The position numbers and the translations under genes are program-made. Shown here piece by piece: positions 16,588-25,306 of a DNA stretch of 64,000 nt (positions are counted from its first letter, which is position 1; every line of letters starts with the position of its first letter). Source of the DNA: Thalassospira lucentensis. GTDB taxonomy: Bacteria > Pseudomonadota > Alphaproteobacteria > Rhodospirillales > Thalassospiraceae. The DNA lies in contig NZ_JAATOV010000005.1 of NCBI RefSeq assembly GCF_011806425.1, forward strand, positions 62,001-126,000, written 5' to 3'. The notes below the pieces were generated by a model. That model searched no databases. It was not told the DNA's origin and saw only the letters and a program-made list of their open reading frames with translations.

Positions 16588-17769
16588 TTAAAGCAAACCG
16601 CGCGCGGCAAGGTTGGTCATAAGGGCGGTGATCCCAAACTGCCATGGATTGATCTTATCGGAGCGATCCACCTGATTGATCAGTTTGCCAAGGCTTGGGG
16701 TGCCAATCGTGACAAGGTCGCCAGTTTCATGGGTAAAGCCCTTGCCCGCACCACTACGGTCATCGGTTGGGGCAAACATGGTGCCCAAAAACAGCATGAA
16801 GCCATCAGGATATTGGTGGTGTTTGCCAATTGCCTGACCGACAAGGCTTTCGGGGGAACGGCTGATTTGGCTCATGGAGCTGACAGCGTCAAGGTGATAG
16901 CCCTCTGGCCCATCCACCGCCATTGCAATATCGGCGGCCTTGACGGTTTCAATCGTGAATTTGTCGTCAAACAGGCGGATAAACGGCCCGATGGAACAAG
17001 ATCCGTTATTGTCCTTTGCCTTGCCGAGCAGCAAGGCAGAACGCCCTTCGACATCGCGCAGGTTGACGTCATTGCCAAGGCTGGCGCCGACAATTTTGCC
17101 CTGTGACGAAACCGCCAGAACGACTTCTGGTTCCGGGTTGTTCCAGGTTGAAATGGGATGTAGGCCAACATGCGCGCCGTGGCCAACGGCGGACATCGGC
17201 GGAGATTTGGTAAAGATTTCTGCATCCGGGCCAATGCCGACTTCAAGATACTGCGACCAAGCACCTTTTTCGATCAGGACCCGTTTGATTTCAGCAGCTT
17301 TTTCCGACCCCGGTTCGATCTGGGAAAGGTCATCACCGATAATGCCGGTGATTTCGGTCCGGATTTGATCGGACTTGCTGGCATCACCTCGCGCCTGTTC
17401 TTCGATCACGCGTTCAAGCAGGCTGGCGACAAAGGTCACACCGCTTGCCTTGATCGCCTGAAGGTCATTCGGGCTAAGAAGATGGGCAGTGTTTTTATCT
17501 GCACCGGGGCGTGATTGCGCCAAAATATCGCCAAGTGCGCCGACAATCGGGAAGCTTTCCGGGCGGGCAAGCTTGCCCACCAGATCGCCAATTTCAAGAA
17601 GTTGGCTGACAGTTGGGGCGATGCTGCTGATGTCGCGCAATTTATCGCCATCGACCAAAACAGGGGTCGGGCCGGAAACGCGCGGATCCCAGATGCGGCC
17701 AATTAAAATGGCACTTTGGGCATCATCGGGCAGAATGTCGTTTAAGTTGGTTGGGAAACCGTTGGTCAT
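16588..17769 (-). CDS. FAH-family 2-keto-3-deoxy-D-xylonate dehydratase-like protein (XylX type)
   Basis: 393 residues, the length of Caulobacter XylX-type dehydratases and longer than FAH-family hydrolases of about 280. The C-terminal FAH domain carries a metal-site pattern in NNPEPEVVLAVSS and GNDVNLRDVEGRSALLLGKAKDNNGSCSIGPF. The N-terminal 150 residues are the extra domain typical of this group. In the Weimberg route the enzyme turns 2-keto-3-deoxy-D-xylonate into 2-oxoglutarate semialdehyde. It lies last in the minus-strand operon behind the sugar ABC transporter, so it is likely induced with uptake. Together with the DHDPS-like enzyme at 11897 it gives the cluster two unrelated enzymes for the same kind of step. 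Confidence 0.83.
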   Translation of the reverse strand: MTNGFPTNLNDILPDDAQSAILIGRIWDPRVSGPTPVLVDGDKLRDISSIAPTVSQLLEIGDLVGKLARPESFPIVGALGDILAQSRPGADKNTAHLLSPNDLQAIKASGVTFVASLLERVIEEQARGDASKSDQIRTEITGIIGDDLSQIEPGSEKAAEIKRVLIEKGAWSQYLEVGIGPDAEIFTKSPPMSAVGHGAHVGLHPISTWNNPEPEVVLAVSSQGKIVGASLGNDVNLRDVEGRSALLLGKAKDNNGSCSIGPFIRLFDDKFTIETVKAADIAMAVDGPEGYHLDAVSSMSQISRSPESLVGQAIGKHHQYPDGFMLFLGTMFAPTDDRSGAGKGFTHETGDLVTIGTPSLGKLINQVDRSDKINPWQFGITALMTNLAARGLL

Positions 17770-17790
17770 AAGGCTGTCTCGCTTGTCTGG

Positions 17791-18597
17791 CTACTGTGTG
17801 GCGGCGTTGGTTGCACCCGGTCCCGCCAGATGCAGAAGATGGTCAGGCATTTTGCCCAGAATGATCATGCCAAGAACATCGTCATGACTAACATCTTCGG
17901 TTCGAACGCTGCCGACCAGTTTGCCGTTTTTCATTACGTGAAGTCGATCTGATAAGTCGAATACATCATGAAGATCGTGACTTATCAATAGAATACCAAG
18001 CCCGTCGCGTTTGAGCTTATCAATAAGGTCGCCGACCATTTTGGTTTCATGCACACCAAGGGCAGCACAGGGTTCATCCATGATCAAAACGCGGGCTTCA
18101 AACAAAAGCGCACGCGCAATCGCAACCGATTGACGCTGCCCCCCTGAAAGGGCCGAGACGGGGGCGGTAAACTTGGTAAAATTCGGGTTGAGGCGATGCA
18201 GAACTTCGCGCGCCTTGTGTTCCATCTTGGCATCATCAAGGAAGCCAAGCTTGTCGACAAATTCGCGCCCCAAAAACAGGTTCTGGGTGGCATCAAGATT
18301 ATCGGCAAGGGCCAAGTTCTGATAGATCGTTTCAATGTTATTGTCGCGGGCATCGCGGGCGTTTTCGATCTTGGCTTCTTTGCCATCCACCACGATCTGA
18401 CCGCTGTCGGCCTGATAGGCGCCAGACAGAATTTTGATCAGGGTCGATTTGCCCGCACCATTATGGCCCAGCACACCGACAACTTCGCCGGGATAGAGGT
18501 CAATGGAAACCCCATCAACCGCCTTAACGCCGCCAAAGCTGACATGGATGTCGCGCATTTCGACCAGCGGATTTTTATCAATATTGGGATCAGTCAT
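17791..18597 (-). CDS. Sugar ABC transporter ATPase, single nucleotide-binding domain
   Basis: 268 residues with one ABC domain: Walker [11 protein letters not shown]-loop region ETIYQNLAL, signature LSGGQRQSV and Walker [13 protein letters not shown], with the switch His in LLISHDLHD. Pentose/hexose ATPases such as XylG and RbsA usually have two fused domains (about 500 residues). Single-domain versions are known from FrcA-type fructose/pentose importers, so this is a normal minority form. It must dimerise. The residue after the Walker B Glu-Pro is Cys where Thr is common. It is 11 bp downstream of the permease and 21 bp upstream of the XylX-like gene. Confidence 0.9.
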   Translation of the reverse strand: MTDPNIDKNPLVEMRDIHVSFGGVKAVDGVSIDLYPGEVVGVLGHNGAGKSTLIKILSGAYQADSGQIVVDGKEAKIENARDARDNNIETIYQNLALADNLDATQNLFLGREFVDKLGFLDDAKMEHKAREVLHRLNPNFTKFTAPVSALSGGQRQSVAIARALLFEARVLIMDEPCAALGVHETKMVGDLIDKLKRDGLGILLISHDLHDVFDLSDRLHVMKNGKLVGSVRTEDVSHDDVLGMIILGKMPDHLLHLAGPGATNAATQ

Positions 18598-18608
18598 ATC
18601 CGGTCTCC

Positions 18609-19874
18609 TTACGCGGTTGGGTCGCTATAACGACGGTGGAAATACTTGTCACTGAACACGGCCAGAACAAGAACAAGGCCGATCACGATGCTTTGCAGGG
18701 ACGTATCAACACCCAAAAGTGCCATACCACTTTGCAGGCTTTGCATCACAAGTGCGCCAATCAGCGCGCCGTAAATCGTACCAACACCCCCGGCAAGTGA
18801 CGTTCCGCCAATGACAACCGCGGCAATAACGCGCAATTCATCAAGCGTACCAAGATCATTGCCCGCCGATTGCAAACGCGCCGACGAGATCGCCGCACTG
18901 ATCGCACACAAAACCCCCATCAGGGCAAAGACCGCAACGGTCATGCGTTTAACATTGATGCCAGCAAGTTCGGCGGCCTGCGGATTGCCACCAATCGCAA
19001 AGATATAGCGCCCAAATCGCGTGCGTTTGACAACAATGGTCAGAACAATTGCCACCAAGGCAACGATCAAAAGCGGGATGGCAATGCCGTGTGAAATTTC
19101 GATATTTTCCGCGGTGACCGGGATGCCCTTGTTTTCAAGGATACGCTGGGCTGCGCGGGTTGGCAGGTGATAGGCGTTTAACGTCGCAACGACGGCCAAA
19201 ACCAGACCGGCTTTGATAATGGTGTTGGTGTATTCCGCCCAAATCGGTTTGACCGGGAAATCAAATGCAAGCCGACGGCGGCGTTCCATAATCGCGGCAT
19301 AGATGATGGCAATAATCGCAATTACCGCGACGATCCAGCTCCAGGTGGCGCCAATGGTGCCTTCGATCCCGCCGCCCAGCAAAATGAAATTCTGATCAAG
19401 CGGTGCGACAGTGCGTCCTTGTGTCACCCACCACGCTGCCCCGCGCCAGACCAAAAGCCCGCCAAGGGTCACGATAAAGGCCGGAACACCAAGATAGCCA
19501 ACCGCCATCCCCTGTATCCCGCCAATGGCCGCACCGATCACAATGCCAACCAAAACGGTAAGCGCCCATGTCATCGGGTTGTTGTAATCAAGGAATTGCG
19601 GCAGGAAATCGGTTTGGACAACGCCCATGATCATCGCCAAAACGCCAAGGATCGCACCAACCGAAAGGTCGATATGACGCGTGACAATAATCAAAACCAT
19701 CCCGCACGCCATCACCGCAACAGACGCAGTTTGGACCGATAGGTTAAAGATGTTGCGTGGCGTGATAAAGCGCCCGCCCGATGCGATATCAAACCCGATC
19801 CAGATGATCAGCAAGACAACAGCCAGACCAACCAATCGGCGGTCTATTTCCATTTTCGAAAGCAGTCGTGACAT
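18609..19874 (-). CDS. Sugar ABC transporter permease (XylH/FrcC type)
   Basis: About 421 residues with roughly ten hydrophobic segments. The permease motif [15 protein letters not shown], which contacts the ATPase, is followed by [21 protein letters not shown] large loop with charged residues at about 195-225 is typical of XylH-type permeases. The start is uncertain: ATG 19907 lies inside the strong hairpin that follows xylF, and ATG 19874 comes just after its T-run. I chose 19874. A GTG at 19922 would also be in frame. It belongs to the operon xylF-like, permease, ATPase, XylX-like. Confidence 0.88.
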   Translation of the reverse strand: MSRLLSKMEIDRRLVGLAVVLLIIWIGFDIASGGRFITPRNIFNLSVQTASVAVMACGMVLIIVTRHIDLSVGAILGVLAMIMGVVQTDFLPQFLDYNNPMTWALTVLVGIVIGAAIGGIQGMAVGYLGVPAFIVTLGGLLVWRGAAWWVTQGRTVAPLDQNFILLGGGIEGTIGATWSWIVAVIAIIAIIYAAIMERRRRLAFDFPVKPIWAEYTNTIIKAGLVLAVVATLNAYHLPTRAAQRILENKGIPVTAENIEISHGIAIPLLIVALVAIVLTIVVKRTRFGRYIFAIGGNPQAAELAGINVKRMTVAVFALMGVLCAISAAISSARLQSAGNDLGTLDELRVIAAVVIGGTSLAGGVGTIYGALIGALVMQSLQSGMALLGVDTSLQSIVIGLVLVLAVFSDKYFHRRYSDPTA

Positions 19875-19972
19875 AAAAAAAAGCCCGTAAGACAGCGAGG
19901 CCGACATACCGTTGTTTCGCACATGAATACGGTTGTCGGCCCCGGGTTAATCAAGGTCGGAGGAAACGGGCT
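19875..19972 (-). terminator. Nested hairpin/attenuator between the sugar-binding-protein and permease genes
   Basis: On the plus strand GGCCGACA (19899-19906) pairs with TGTCGGCC (19934-19941), and ACCGT (19908-19912) with ACGGT (19929-19933). This gives a 13-bp stem with one bulge. An outer helix AGCCCG (19882-19887) with CGGGCT (19967-19972) ends, in minus-strand sense, in eight T residues (complement of 19875-19882). This is the form of a partial terminator that would keep permease and ATPase expression below that of the binding protein. Confidence 0.65.
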
Positions 19973-19975
19973 GCC

Positions 19976-21007
19976 TTAGTTGCAGGCAGCAACCTTATCG
20001 CTCGTGACACCTTGGCAGACGACGTCTTTTGAAACCCAACCCGCGTCAATCACCAGGTTCAGTTTGTCCTGCGTGATCGCAACCGGATCAAGGAAGTAGG
20101 ATTTCATTACAACGCCGTTCGGGCTTTCCCAGTCTTGCGTGCCTTCAACGTCATCAAGGGAGGTTCCTTTGGCCAGTTCAACAGCAATTTCTGCTGCGCG
20201 CTTGCCAAGAAGACGGGCGTCTTTCCAGACCGAAACGGTTTGGGTGCCTTGGGCAACACGGTTAAGGGCGGCATGGTCGCCATCCTGACCGGAAACCGGA
20301 ATGCCTTGCATGCCCTGTGCGGACAATGCAGCAACAGCACCACCAGCCGTACCGTCGTTAGATGCCACAACTGCATCAACTTTGTTGTCGGCAGCGGTCA
20401 GGAACTGTTCCATGTTGCGCTGTGCAATCGCAGGCTGCCAGCTTTCGGTATAGGCTTCGCCGACAACTTTGATGTCGCCTGAATCAATTGCGTCCTGAAG
20501 AACTTCAAGCTGACCTTCATGCAGGATGTTGGCGTTCGGATCGGTCGGTGCACCTTTGATGAAGACGTAGTTGCCTTTGGGCTGCTTGGCAAAAACGGCT
20601 TCGGCCTGCAGGCGGCCGACTTCTTTGTTGTTAAAGGTGATGTAATAGGCGTCTGAATCTTCGATCAGGCGGTCATAGCCGACAACAGGAATGCCTTCGT
20701 TCAGGGCCTTGGTCACAGCCGGACCGATCGAAGACGAGTCTTGTGCCAGAACGATGATGGCATCCGCGCCACGTGCGATCAGGCTTTCAATATCGGAAAG
20801 TTGTTTGGAGGGGGAGCTTTGCGCATCGGCACTGATATATTCAGCACCCGCCGCATGGAGGGCGGATTTAATTGCGGCTTCGTCGGTTTTCCAGCGTTCT
20901 TCTTGGAAGTTTGACCAGCTCACGCCAACGGTGAGGTCAGCGGCAAAGGCGTTTGCCGACATCAATACAGTCCCGGCCAACATGGCCGTTGAAAGGAGTT
21001 TTTTCAT
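19976..21007 (-). CDS. Sugar ABC transporter substrate-binding protein (XylF type)
   Basis: 343 residues. The signal peptide runs [19 protein letters not shown] to AFA/AD, so it is exported to the periplasm. The mature part has the type I periplasmic binding fold: [20 protein letters not shown], then [11 protein letters not shown] and [16 protein letters not shown]. XylF proteins have these D-xylose-contacting motifs. Two ATGs are possible (21016 and 21007); AGGGAT is better spaced for 21007. It begins the transporter operon and is divergent from the XylB-like dehydrogenase. Xylose is likely but arabinose or a related pentose would also fit. Confidence 0.9.
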   Translation of the reverse strand: MKKLLSTAMLAGTVLMSANAFAADLTVGVSWSNFQEERWKTDEAAIKSALHAAGAEYISADAQSSPSKQLSDIESLIARGADAIIVLAQDSSSIGPAVTKALNEGIPVVGYDRLIEDSDAYYITFNNKEVGRLQAEAVFAKQPKGNYVFIKGAPTDPNANILHEGQLEVLQDAIDSGDIKVVGEAYTESWQPAIAQRNMEQFLTAADNKVDAVVASNDGTAGGAVAALSAQGMQGIPVSGQDGDHAALNRVAQGTQTVSVWKDARLLGKRAAEIAVELAKGTSLDDVEGTQDWESPNGVVMKSYFLDPVAITQDKLNLVIDAGWVSKDVVCQGVTSDKVAACN

Positions 21008-21104
21008 TTGTTTCATCCCTGAATGAGTGTGTCTTGCGGTGACATTTATTTTTGTTGTCGAAAAAATGTTGACGTGAAGAAGGCGGGCTGTCAAATTTTT
21101 TTTA

Positions 21105-21118
21105 GTGATTGAATTAAA
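21105..21118 (-). promoter_or_regulatory. Candidate ROK operator upstream of the xylF-like gene
   Basis: Read toward the transporter operon this is TTTAATTCAATCAC. An almost identical site (one difference) lies at 21202-21215, pointing the other way. See the paired site. The link to the ROK protein is inference. Confidence 0.45.
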
Positions 21119-21201
21119 AAATACGCTTTTAACGCTATTTATTATGTAAATAATGCATCTTTAGTTGAATAAGGCGTGTTTTTCCAAGTTGCACTGCAGC
21201 A

Positions 21202-21215
21202 TTTAATTTAATCAC
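21202..21215 (+). promoter_or_regulatory. Candidate ROK operator upstream of the XylB-like gene
   Basis: TTTAATTTAATCAC, 35 bp before the dehydrogenase ATG. It matches the opposite-strand site at 21105-21118 in 13 of 14 positions. The pair flanks an AT-rich divergent promoter region of 243 bp, one copy facing each operon. Confidence 0.45.
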
Positions 21216-21250
21216 ATAAAATAAAATGAAAAATACTGACAGGGAACGTC

Positions 21251-22012
21251 ATGACAGCAAGTTATCACGACATTGATGGGAAGTCGGTTCTCGTAACTGG
21301 CGGCGCATCTGGGATTGGTGCGTCCATCGTGCGGGCATTCTGTGCCCAAGGTGCGCGTGTTGGGTTTATCGATATAGATGATAACGCCGCACAAAAGCTT
21401 ATTGCCTCGATCCAGGATGAACACGGCGTGACGCCGGTTTATAAATCGCTGGATTTACGGGATCAGGCAGCTATTCCCGGCGCTGTGCGCGAGTTATCCG
21501 CCAAAAATGGAACCATCGACGTTTTGGTTAACAACGCCGCGCGCGATGATCGCCACAAACCCGAAGATGTCGGGCCCGATCAATGGCGCGACGGGCTTGA
21601 TGTGAATCTGAACCACCAATTTTTCTGTGCGCGTGCCGTGGCGGAGGGGATGCGTGAAAAGGGTTCAGGCAGCATCATTAATTTCAGTTCGGTCAGTTAT
21701 TTGATGGGCTTGCCCGATCTTGTGACCTATGAAACCGCCAAGGCCGGTATTGTTGGCATGACGCGGGCATTGGCGCGCGATTGGGGCGCTGATGGCATTC
21801 GGGTCAATACGATTATTCCCGGCTGCATCATTACCCAGCGTCAGCTTGATCTGTGGATTTCACCCGAAGATGAAGAGCGCATTCAGCAGCAGCAATGTGT
21901 GAAGCGCCGCCTTGTTGGCGATGATGTGGCCCAGATGGTTTTGTTCTTGGCGTCTGATGTTTCATCAGCGTGTTCATCACAAAGCTTCATCGTCGATGGC
22001 GGCCTTGTTTGA
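21251..22012 (+). CDS. XylB-like pentose 1-dehydrogenase (SDR family)
   Basis: 253 residues. The Rossmann motif is TGGASGIG (residues about 17-24), and NNAARDDRHKPEDV follows. The catalytic Ser-Tyr-Lys set lies in SSVSYLMG and YETAKAGIVGMTRALARDWG. The stretches DDRHK, VNLNHQFFCA and YETAKAGI closely match Caulobacter D-xylose dehydrogenase XylB as I remember it. The reaction is aldose plus NAD+ to the lactone. AGGGAACGTC precedes the ATG. It is divergent from the binding-protein gene and 68 bp upstream of the large IlvD/Edd-type dehydratase. No lactonase gene (XylC/SMP-30 type) is present in the window, so the lactone must be opened spontaneously or by a distant enzyme. Confidence 0.85.
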   Translation: MTASYHDIDGKSVLVTGGASGIGASIVRAFCAQGARVGFIDIDDNAAQKLIASIQDEHGVTPVYKSLDLRDQAAIPGAVRELSAKNGTIDVLVNNAARDDRHKPEDVGPDQWRDGLDVNLNHQFFCARAVAEGMREKGSGSIINFSSVSYLMGLPDLVTYETAKAGIVGMTRALARDWGADGIRVNTIIPGCIITQRQLDLWISPEDEERIQQQQCVKRRLVGDDVAQMVLFLASDVSSACSSQSFIVDGGLV

Positions 22013-22080
22013 TCTGCGATAATCTATCAGATACAAATGTCACCGCCCCGAATTCTTGCCCCGATTGAGTATAGGCCACT

Positions 22081-24249
22081 ATGTCAGCGACCAAAAATCT
22101 GCCTGCCAGCCCCGTCATCATTGATGAAAAAGCCAACCCGTACCGCGATTGTATCCAAGGATTGGCCAATCAGCCCATTACGGTCATTGCGCTGTTGCGT
22201 GATGCGGTAAATGAAAACCCCGCTGTTGCCAAGGATCGCGATTTTACCGTTCCTGAAATTAAGGACGTGGTGGGACGACTTGTTGAAAACCGTCCGCGCA
22301 TTGCCATCATTGGCGGTGCACCAGATCATCCCGCCCATCTTTTAGATCGCCCACAGGCCCTGATGGCGGCGATCCGCATTTGGGAAATGGGCGGGGTGCC
22401 GTTTCTGTTTCATGTGCCGGTCATTTGTGATGGAACGGCGCAAAACAATATCGGCCAAAGTTATTCCTTGGCGTCGCGTAATCATACGGCGGCGGCGGTG
22501 AATATCACCTTTGAAGGTCACAGCTATCACGGGGCCTACGTTATTGCCGGCTGCGATAAATCGCCCGCCGCCGTTGTCGCGGGATTGGCAGCCGCCGATC
22601 ATGCACGGGCATACCGTGGGGATCAGGCCCCGGTTTGGGCCGTTTTTGCCCCATCGCACGTGTTAAAGGGCGGCAGCATTCCCGAAGGAACGCGCCGGTT
22701 GCTTGATAAAATTGCCGATGATGCGGACCGGGCCGGGCATGAAGAGCTGGGCGGCGATATTCGCGAAAACATGCGCTATATCCTGCAATGCACATCCGAC
22801 GAAGCCTTTGCGGGCCTTTTAGAACGTGCACGGTTGTTGGGTGTGTTGGATGCCGCCATGGAACGCCGGGTGTTGGATGAGCTGGCAACCGCGACCTGTG
22901 ATTCCAAGGGCGGTATTTGCGCCTTTAACGGCACGGGCAATTCATCGCGCACCATGTTGGCCGCCTTTGGCCTGACACCGCCGGAATTGGAATTGCTGAC
23001 CGATGTGCCGCCCTTTGCCGCGGTTGCGGCCGGGGTGGATGCGCTGTTTGGTGTGTTTAATAAGCCAGAATACGCGATTGGCAGCTTGCTAAAAGCCAAC
23101 TTTGCCAATTTCGTGCGGGTGCATAATGCCACGGGGTCGAGCAGTAACATGCTGCTGCATTTGCCGTTTATGATGCGCTATGCCGGGTTTGATATATCGA
23201 TTGATGATTATCAGGATGTGCGCACCAAAACGCCGGTTCCAGAAATCTTTGCCCATAGTTTGACGGAAAACCGCGATACGTTTGTTCTGGCCCAGCAAAT
23301 GGCCGAGGGCAAAAATCGCGGCATGGAAAGCATTTACCGCATTCTGACCGATCTTGGCGTTGCGATGGATCTTGATGCGCCAACTGTGTTGGGCAAAACA
23401 TGGGGGGAACGCATTGCCGGATTGGATAACCCGGTTGATACCACCCTTGGCGATGCGTCTGTCATTCGGGCAACGCCGGTGCGTCAGCGGTCCGGGGTGG
23501 ATGTGATCACCGGTAGTTTCTTTGAAAACTGTGCGGTCAAAACATCGGGCATGAGTGACCGGTTGCTATCGCATTTTGACGACCATGTTTTCATCGTGCG
23601 GTATTATGAAAACGAACATGTCTGTAATGGCGATTTTGCATCGCCCGATCTGATTACCCGACTGATGGAAACCGATGGCGTCAGCGAGGAATTAATCGCC
23701 GCCGTGGTCCGCCGAAATGGTGGAAACCGGGTGGATATGGATGCGCCCAAAGACATGTTCGAACAAGGCCATCTGTCTTTTGCCTTTGTTATTGGCGGGC
23801 AGGGGCCGGAAGCCTATGGCATGCCGGAAATGTTTTCCCCATCGCAAAACTTGCGCCATCACCGCATTCTTGAAGCATCATCGATGTTGATCACAGATGG
23901 GCGTTATTCCGGCGTAACCAAGGGGGCCTGCATTGGGCATATGGTCCCCGAAGCATTCGCAGGTGGCGGCATTGGGTATCTGTGTGATGGCGATGTGCTG
24001 CGCCTGAACCTGACATCGCTGACCCTTGATTGGTTGGATCCGAAGGCCTTTATCGAGGGCCGCGAAGTCCCCGCCGATCCCAAGGGGTTGAGCGATCGGG
24101 CAGCACTTTTTGACGGTCGTTTCAAACGCATGGAAGCCCGCCAATGTGATATTGCGGCAAGCAATGTGTTGGATGGTATCGGTACGGCTGCGCGCGGCGT
24201 TGTGCCGCCTGCCGTTGATCGCCGCGCGGTGAAAAGCTGGCGTTCATGA
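22081..24249 (+). CDS. Large, divergent IlvD/Edd-family sugar-acid dehydratase
   Basis: 722 residues, longer than IlvD (about 615), Edd (about 600) and YjhG (about 655). Family hallmarks are HVPVICDGTAQNN, VIAGCDKSP and TCDSKGGICAFNGTGNSSR, which supply cluster cysteines and the metal-linked Lys. The C-terminal pattern LITDGRYSGVTKGACIGHM and PEAFAGGGIGYLCDGDVL also matches. About 100 extra residues lie between the N-terminal Cys and the second cluster motif and in the middle section. It follows the XylB-like dehydrogenase and would dehydrate the pentonate made by it, making it functionally a xylonate dehydratase. The 581-residue enzyme at 10081 is only distantly similar, so the two probably use different isomers. 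SD before ATG 22081 is weak. Confidence 0.8.
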   Translation: MSATKNLPASPVIIDEKANPYRDCIQGLANQPITVIALLRDAVNENPAVAKDRDFTVPEIKDVVGRLVENRPRIAIIGGAPDHPAHLLDRPQALMAAIRIWEMGGVPFLFHVPVICDGTAQNNIGQSYSLASRNHTAAAVNITFEGHSYHGAYVIAGCDKSPAAVVAGLAAADHARAYRGDQAPVWAVFAPSHVLKGGSIPEGTRRLLDKIADDADRAGHEELGGDIRENMRYILQCTSDEAFAGLLERARLLGVLDAAMERRVLDELATATCDSKGGICAFNGTGNSSRTMLAAFGLTPPELELLTDVPPFAAVAAGVDALFGVFNKPEYAIGSLLKANFANFVRVHNATGSSSNMLLHLPFMMRYAGFDISIDDYQDVRTKTPVPEIFAHSLTENRDTFVLAQQMAEGKNRGMESIYRILTDLGVAMDLDAPTVLGKTWGERIAGLDNPVDTTLGDASVIRATPVRQRSGVDVITGSFFENCAVKTSGMSDRLLSHFDDHVFIVRYYENEHVCNGDFASPDLITRLMETDGVSEELIAAVVRRNGGNRVDMDAPKDMFEQGHLSFAFVIGGQGPEAYGMPEMFSPSQNLRHHRILEASSMLITDGRYSGVTKGACIGHMVPEAFAGGGIGYLCDGDVLRLNLTSLTLDWLDPKAFIEGREVPADPKGLSDRAALFDGRFKRMEARQCDIAASNVLDGIGTAARGVVPPAVDRRAVKSWRS

Positions 24250-24285
24250 CACGCTGCAAAACAGTGTGATGTGAGCCAAAGTGAA

Positions 24286-24319
24286 AAAAAGCCCCGGTCC
24301 ATATTGGCCGGGGCTTTTT
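24286..24319. terminator. Bidirectional Rho-independent terminator
   Basis: AAAAAGCCCCGG (24286-24297) pairs with CCGGGGCTTTTT (24308-24319) over a 10-nt loop. It serves the dehydratase gene on the plus strand and purU on the minus strand. Confidence 0.9.
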
Positions 24320-24322
24320 GAT

Positions 24323-25207
24323 TTATCCCATCCGTTCGGATGCATAGCTTCCCGGGCTTGGCGGGAAGACAATGGTACGATTGCCATTGATAAAGGACCG
24401 GTGATGGATGTGCGCATGTACCGCGCGCGCAAGCACCTGACTTTCAACATCGCGTCCGATGGAAACGTAATCGGCTGAGTTCTGTGCGTGGGTGATGCGG
24501 GCCAGATCCTGTTCAATGATCGGACCTTCGTCCAGATCGGCGGTCACATAATGGGCGGTGGCGCCAATCAGTTTTACACCCCGTTCATAGGCCTGACGAT
24601 ATGGGTTGGCCCCCTTAAAGCTTGGCAGGAATGAATGGTGGATATTGATGATCTTGCCACTCATTTTCTTGCAAAGGTTATCGGACAGTACCTGCATATA
24701 GCGGGCAAGAACGATCAGCTCGACATCGTTTTCGGCAACAAGATCCAAAAGCTTTTTCTCGGCTTCTGGTTTGTTGTCCTTGGTCACTGGAATGTGGTGG
24801 AACGGAATGTCGTGGTTGACGATGACTTTTTGATAATCGAAATGGTTTGAAACCACCCCGACGATATCAATCGGCAAAGCGCCGATTTTCCAGCGATACA
24901 AAAGATCGTTCAAGCAGTGACCAAACCGGGACACCATCAGAAGAACGCGCATCTTATGATCGCTGTCGTGGAACTGATAGGTCATGTCAAATTTGGTCGC
25001 CGTTGCGTCAAAGCCACGTGACAGGGTTTCCTGATCAACACCTTCTTCGCTGACAAAAGCCACCCGCATAAAGAACAGACCAGTTTCCATGTCGTCAAAT
25101 TGGGAACTGTCCTTAATGTTACAGCCATGTTCCGCCAAATAGGCAGAAATGGCGGCAACGATCCCACGTTGGGAATCGCAGGTAACTGTCAGAACGTAGC
25201 TTTTCAT
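24323..25207 (-). CDS. purU: Formyltetrahydrofolate deformylase
   Basis: 294 residues. An N-terminal ACT domain (residues 1-75, TVTCDSQRGIVAAISAYL) is followed by the formyltransferase-like hydrolase domain. The latter has NIHHSFLPSFKGANPYRQA and the catalytic Asp in HYVTADLDEGPIIEQD. The enzyme hydrolyses 10-formyl-tetrahydrofolate to formate and tetrahydrofolate in the cytoplasm. It is the last gene of the minus-strand operon mgsA, mgsB, mgsC, gmaS, purU. That context points to disposal of methyl-derived one-carbon units from methylated amines rather than purine synthesis. Confidence 0.93.
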   Translation of the reverse strand: MKSYVLTVTCDSQRGIVAAISAYLAEHGCNIKDSSQFDDMETGLFFMRVAFVSEEGVDQETLSRGFDATATKFDMTYQFHDSDHKMRVLLMVSRFGHCLNDLLYRWKIGALPIDIVGVVSNHFDYQKVIVNHDIPFHHIPVTKDNKPEAEKKLLDLVAENDVELIVLARYMQVLSDNLCKKMSGKIINIHHSFLPSFKGANPYRQAYERGVKLIGATAHYVTADLDEGPIIEQDLARITHAQNSADYVSIGRDVESQVLARAVHAHIHHRSFINGNRTIVFPPSPGSYASERMG

Positions 25208-25306
25208 CTCGTTCGGCCTTCAAATTAACAGTGATCAAAATTGCCTGACGCCGCCCCCGTATCAGTGGACCTGATATCGGGGATGCGACGCCGCCGGGCA
25301 GCAGTA

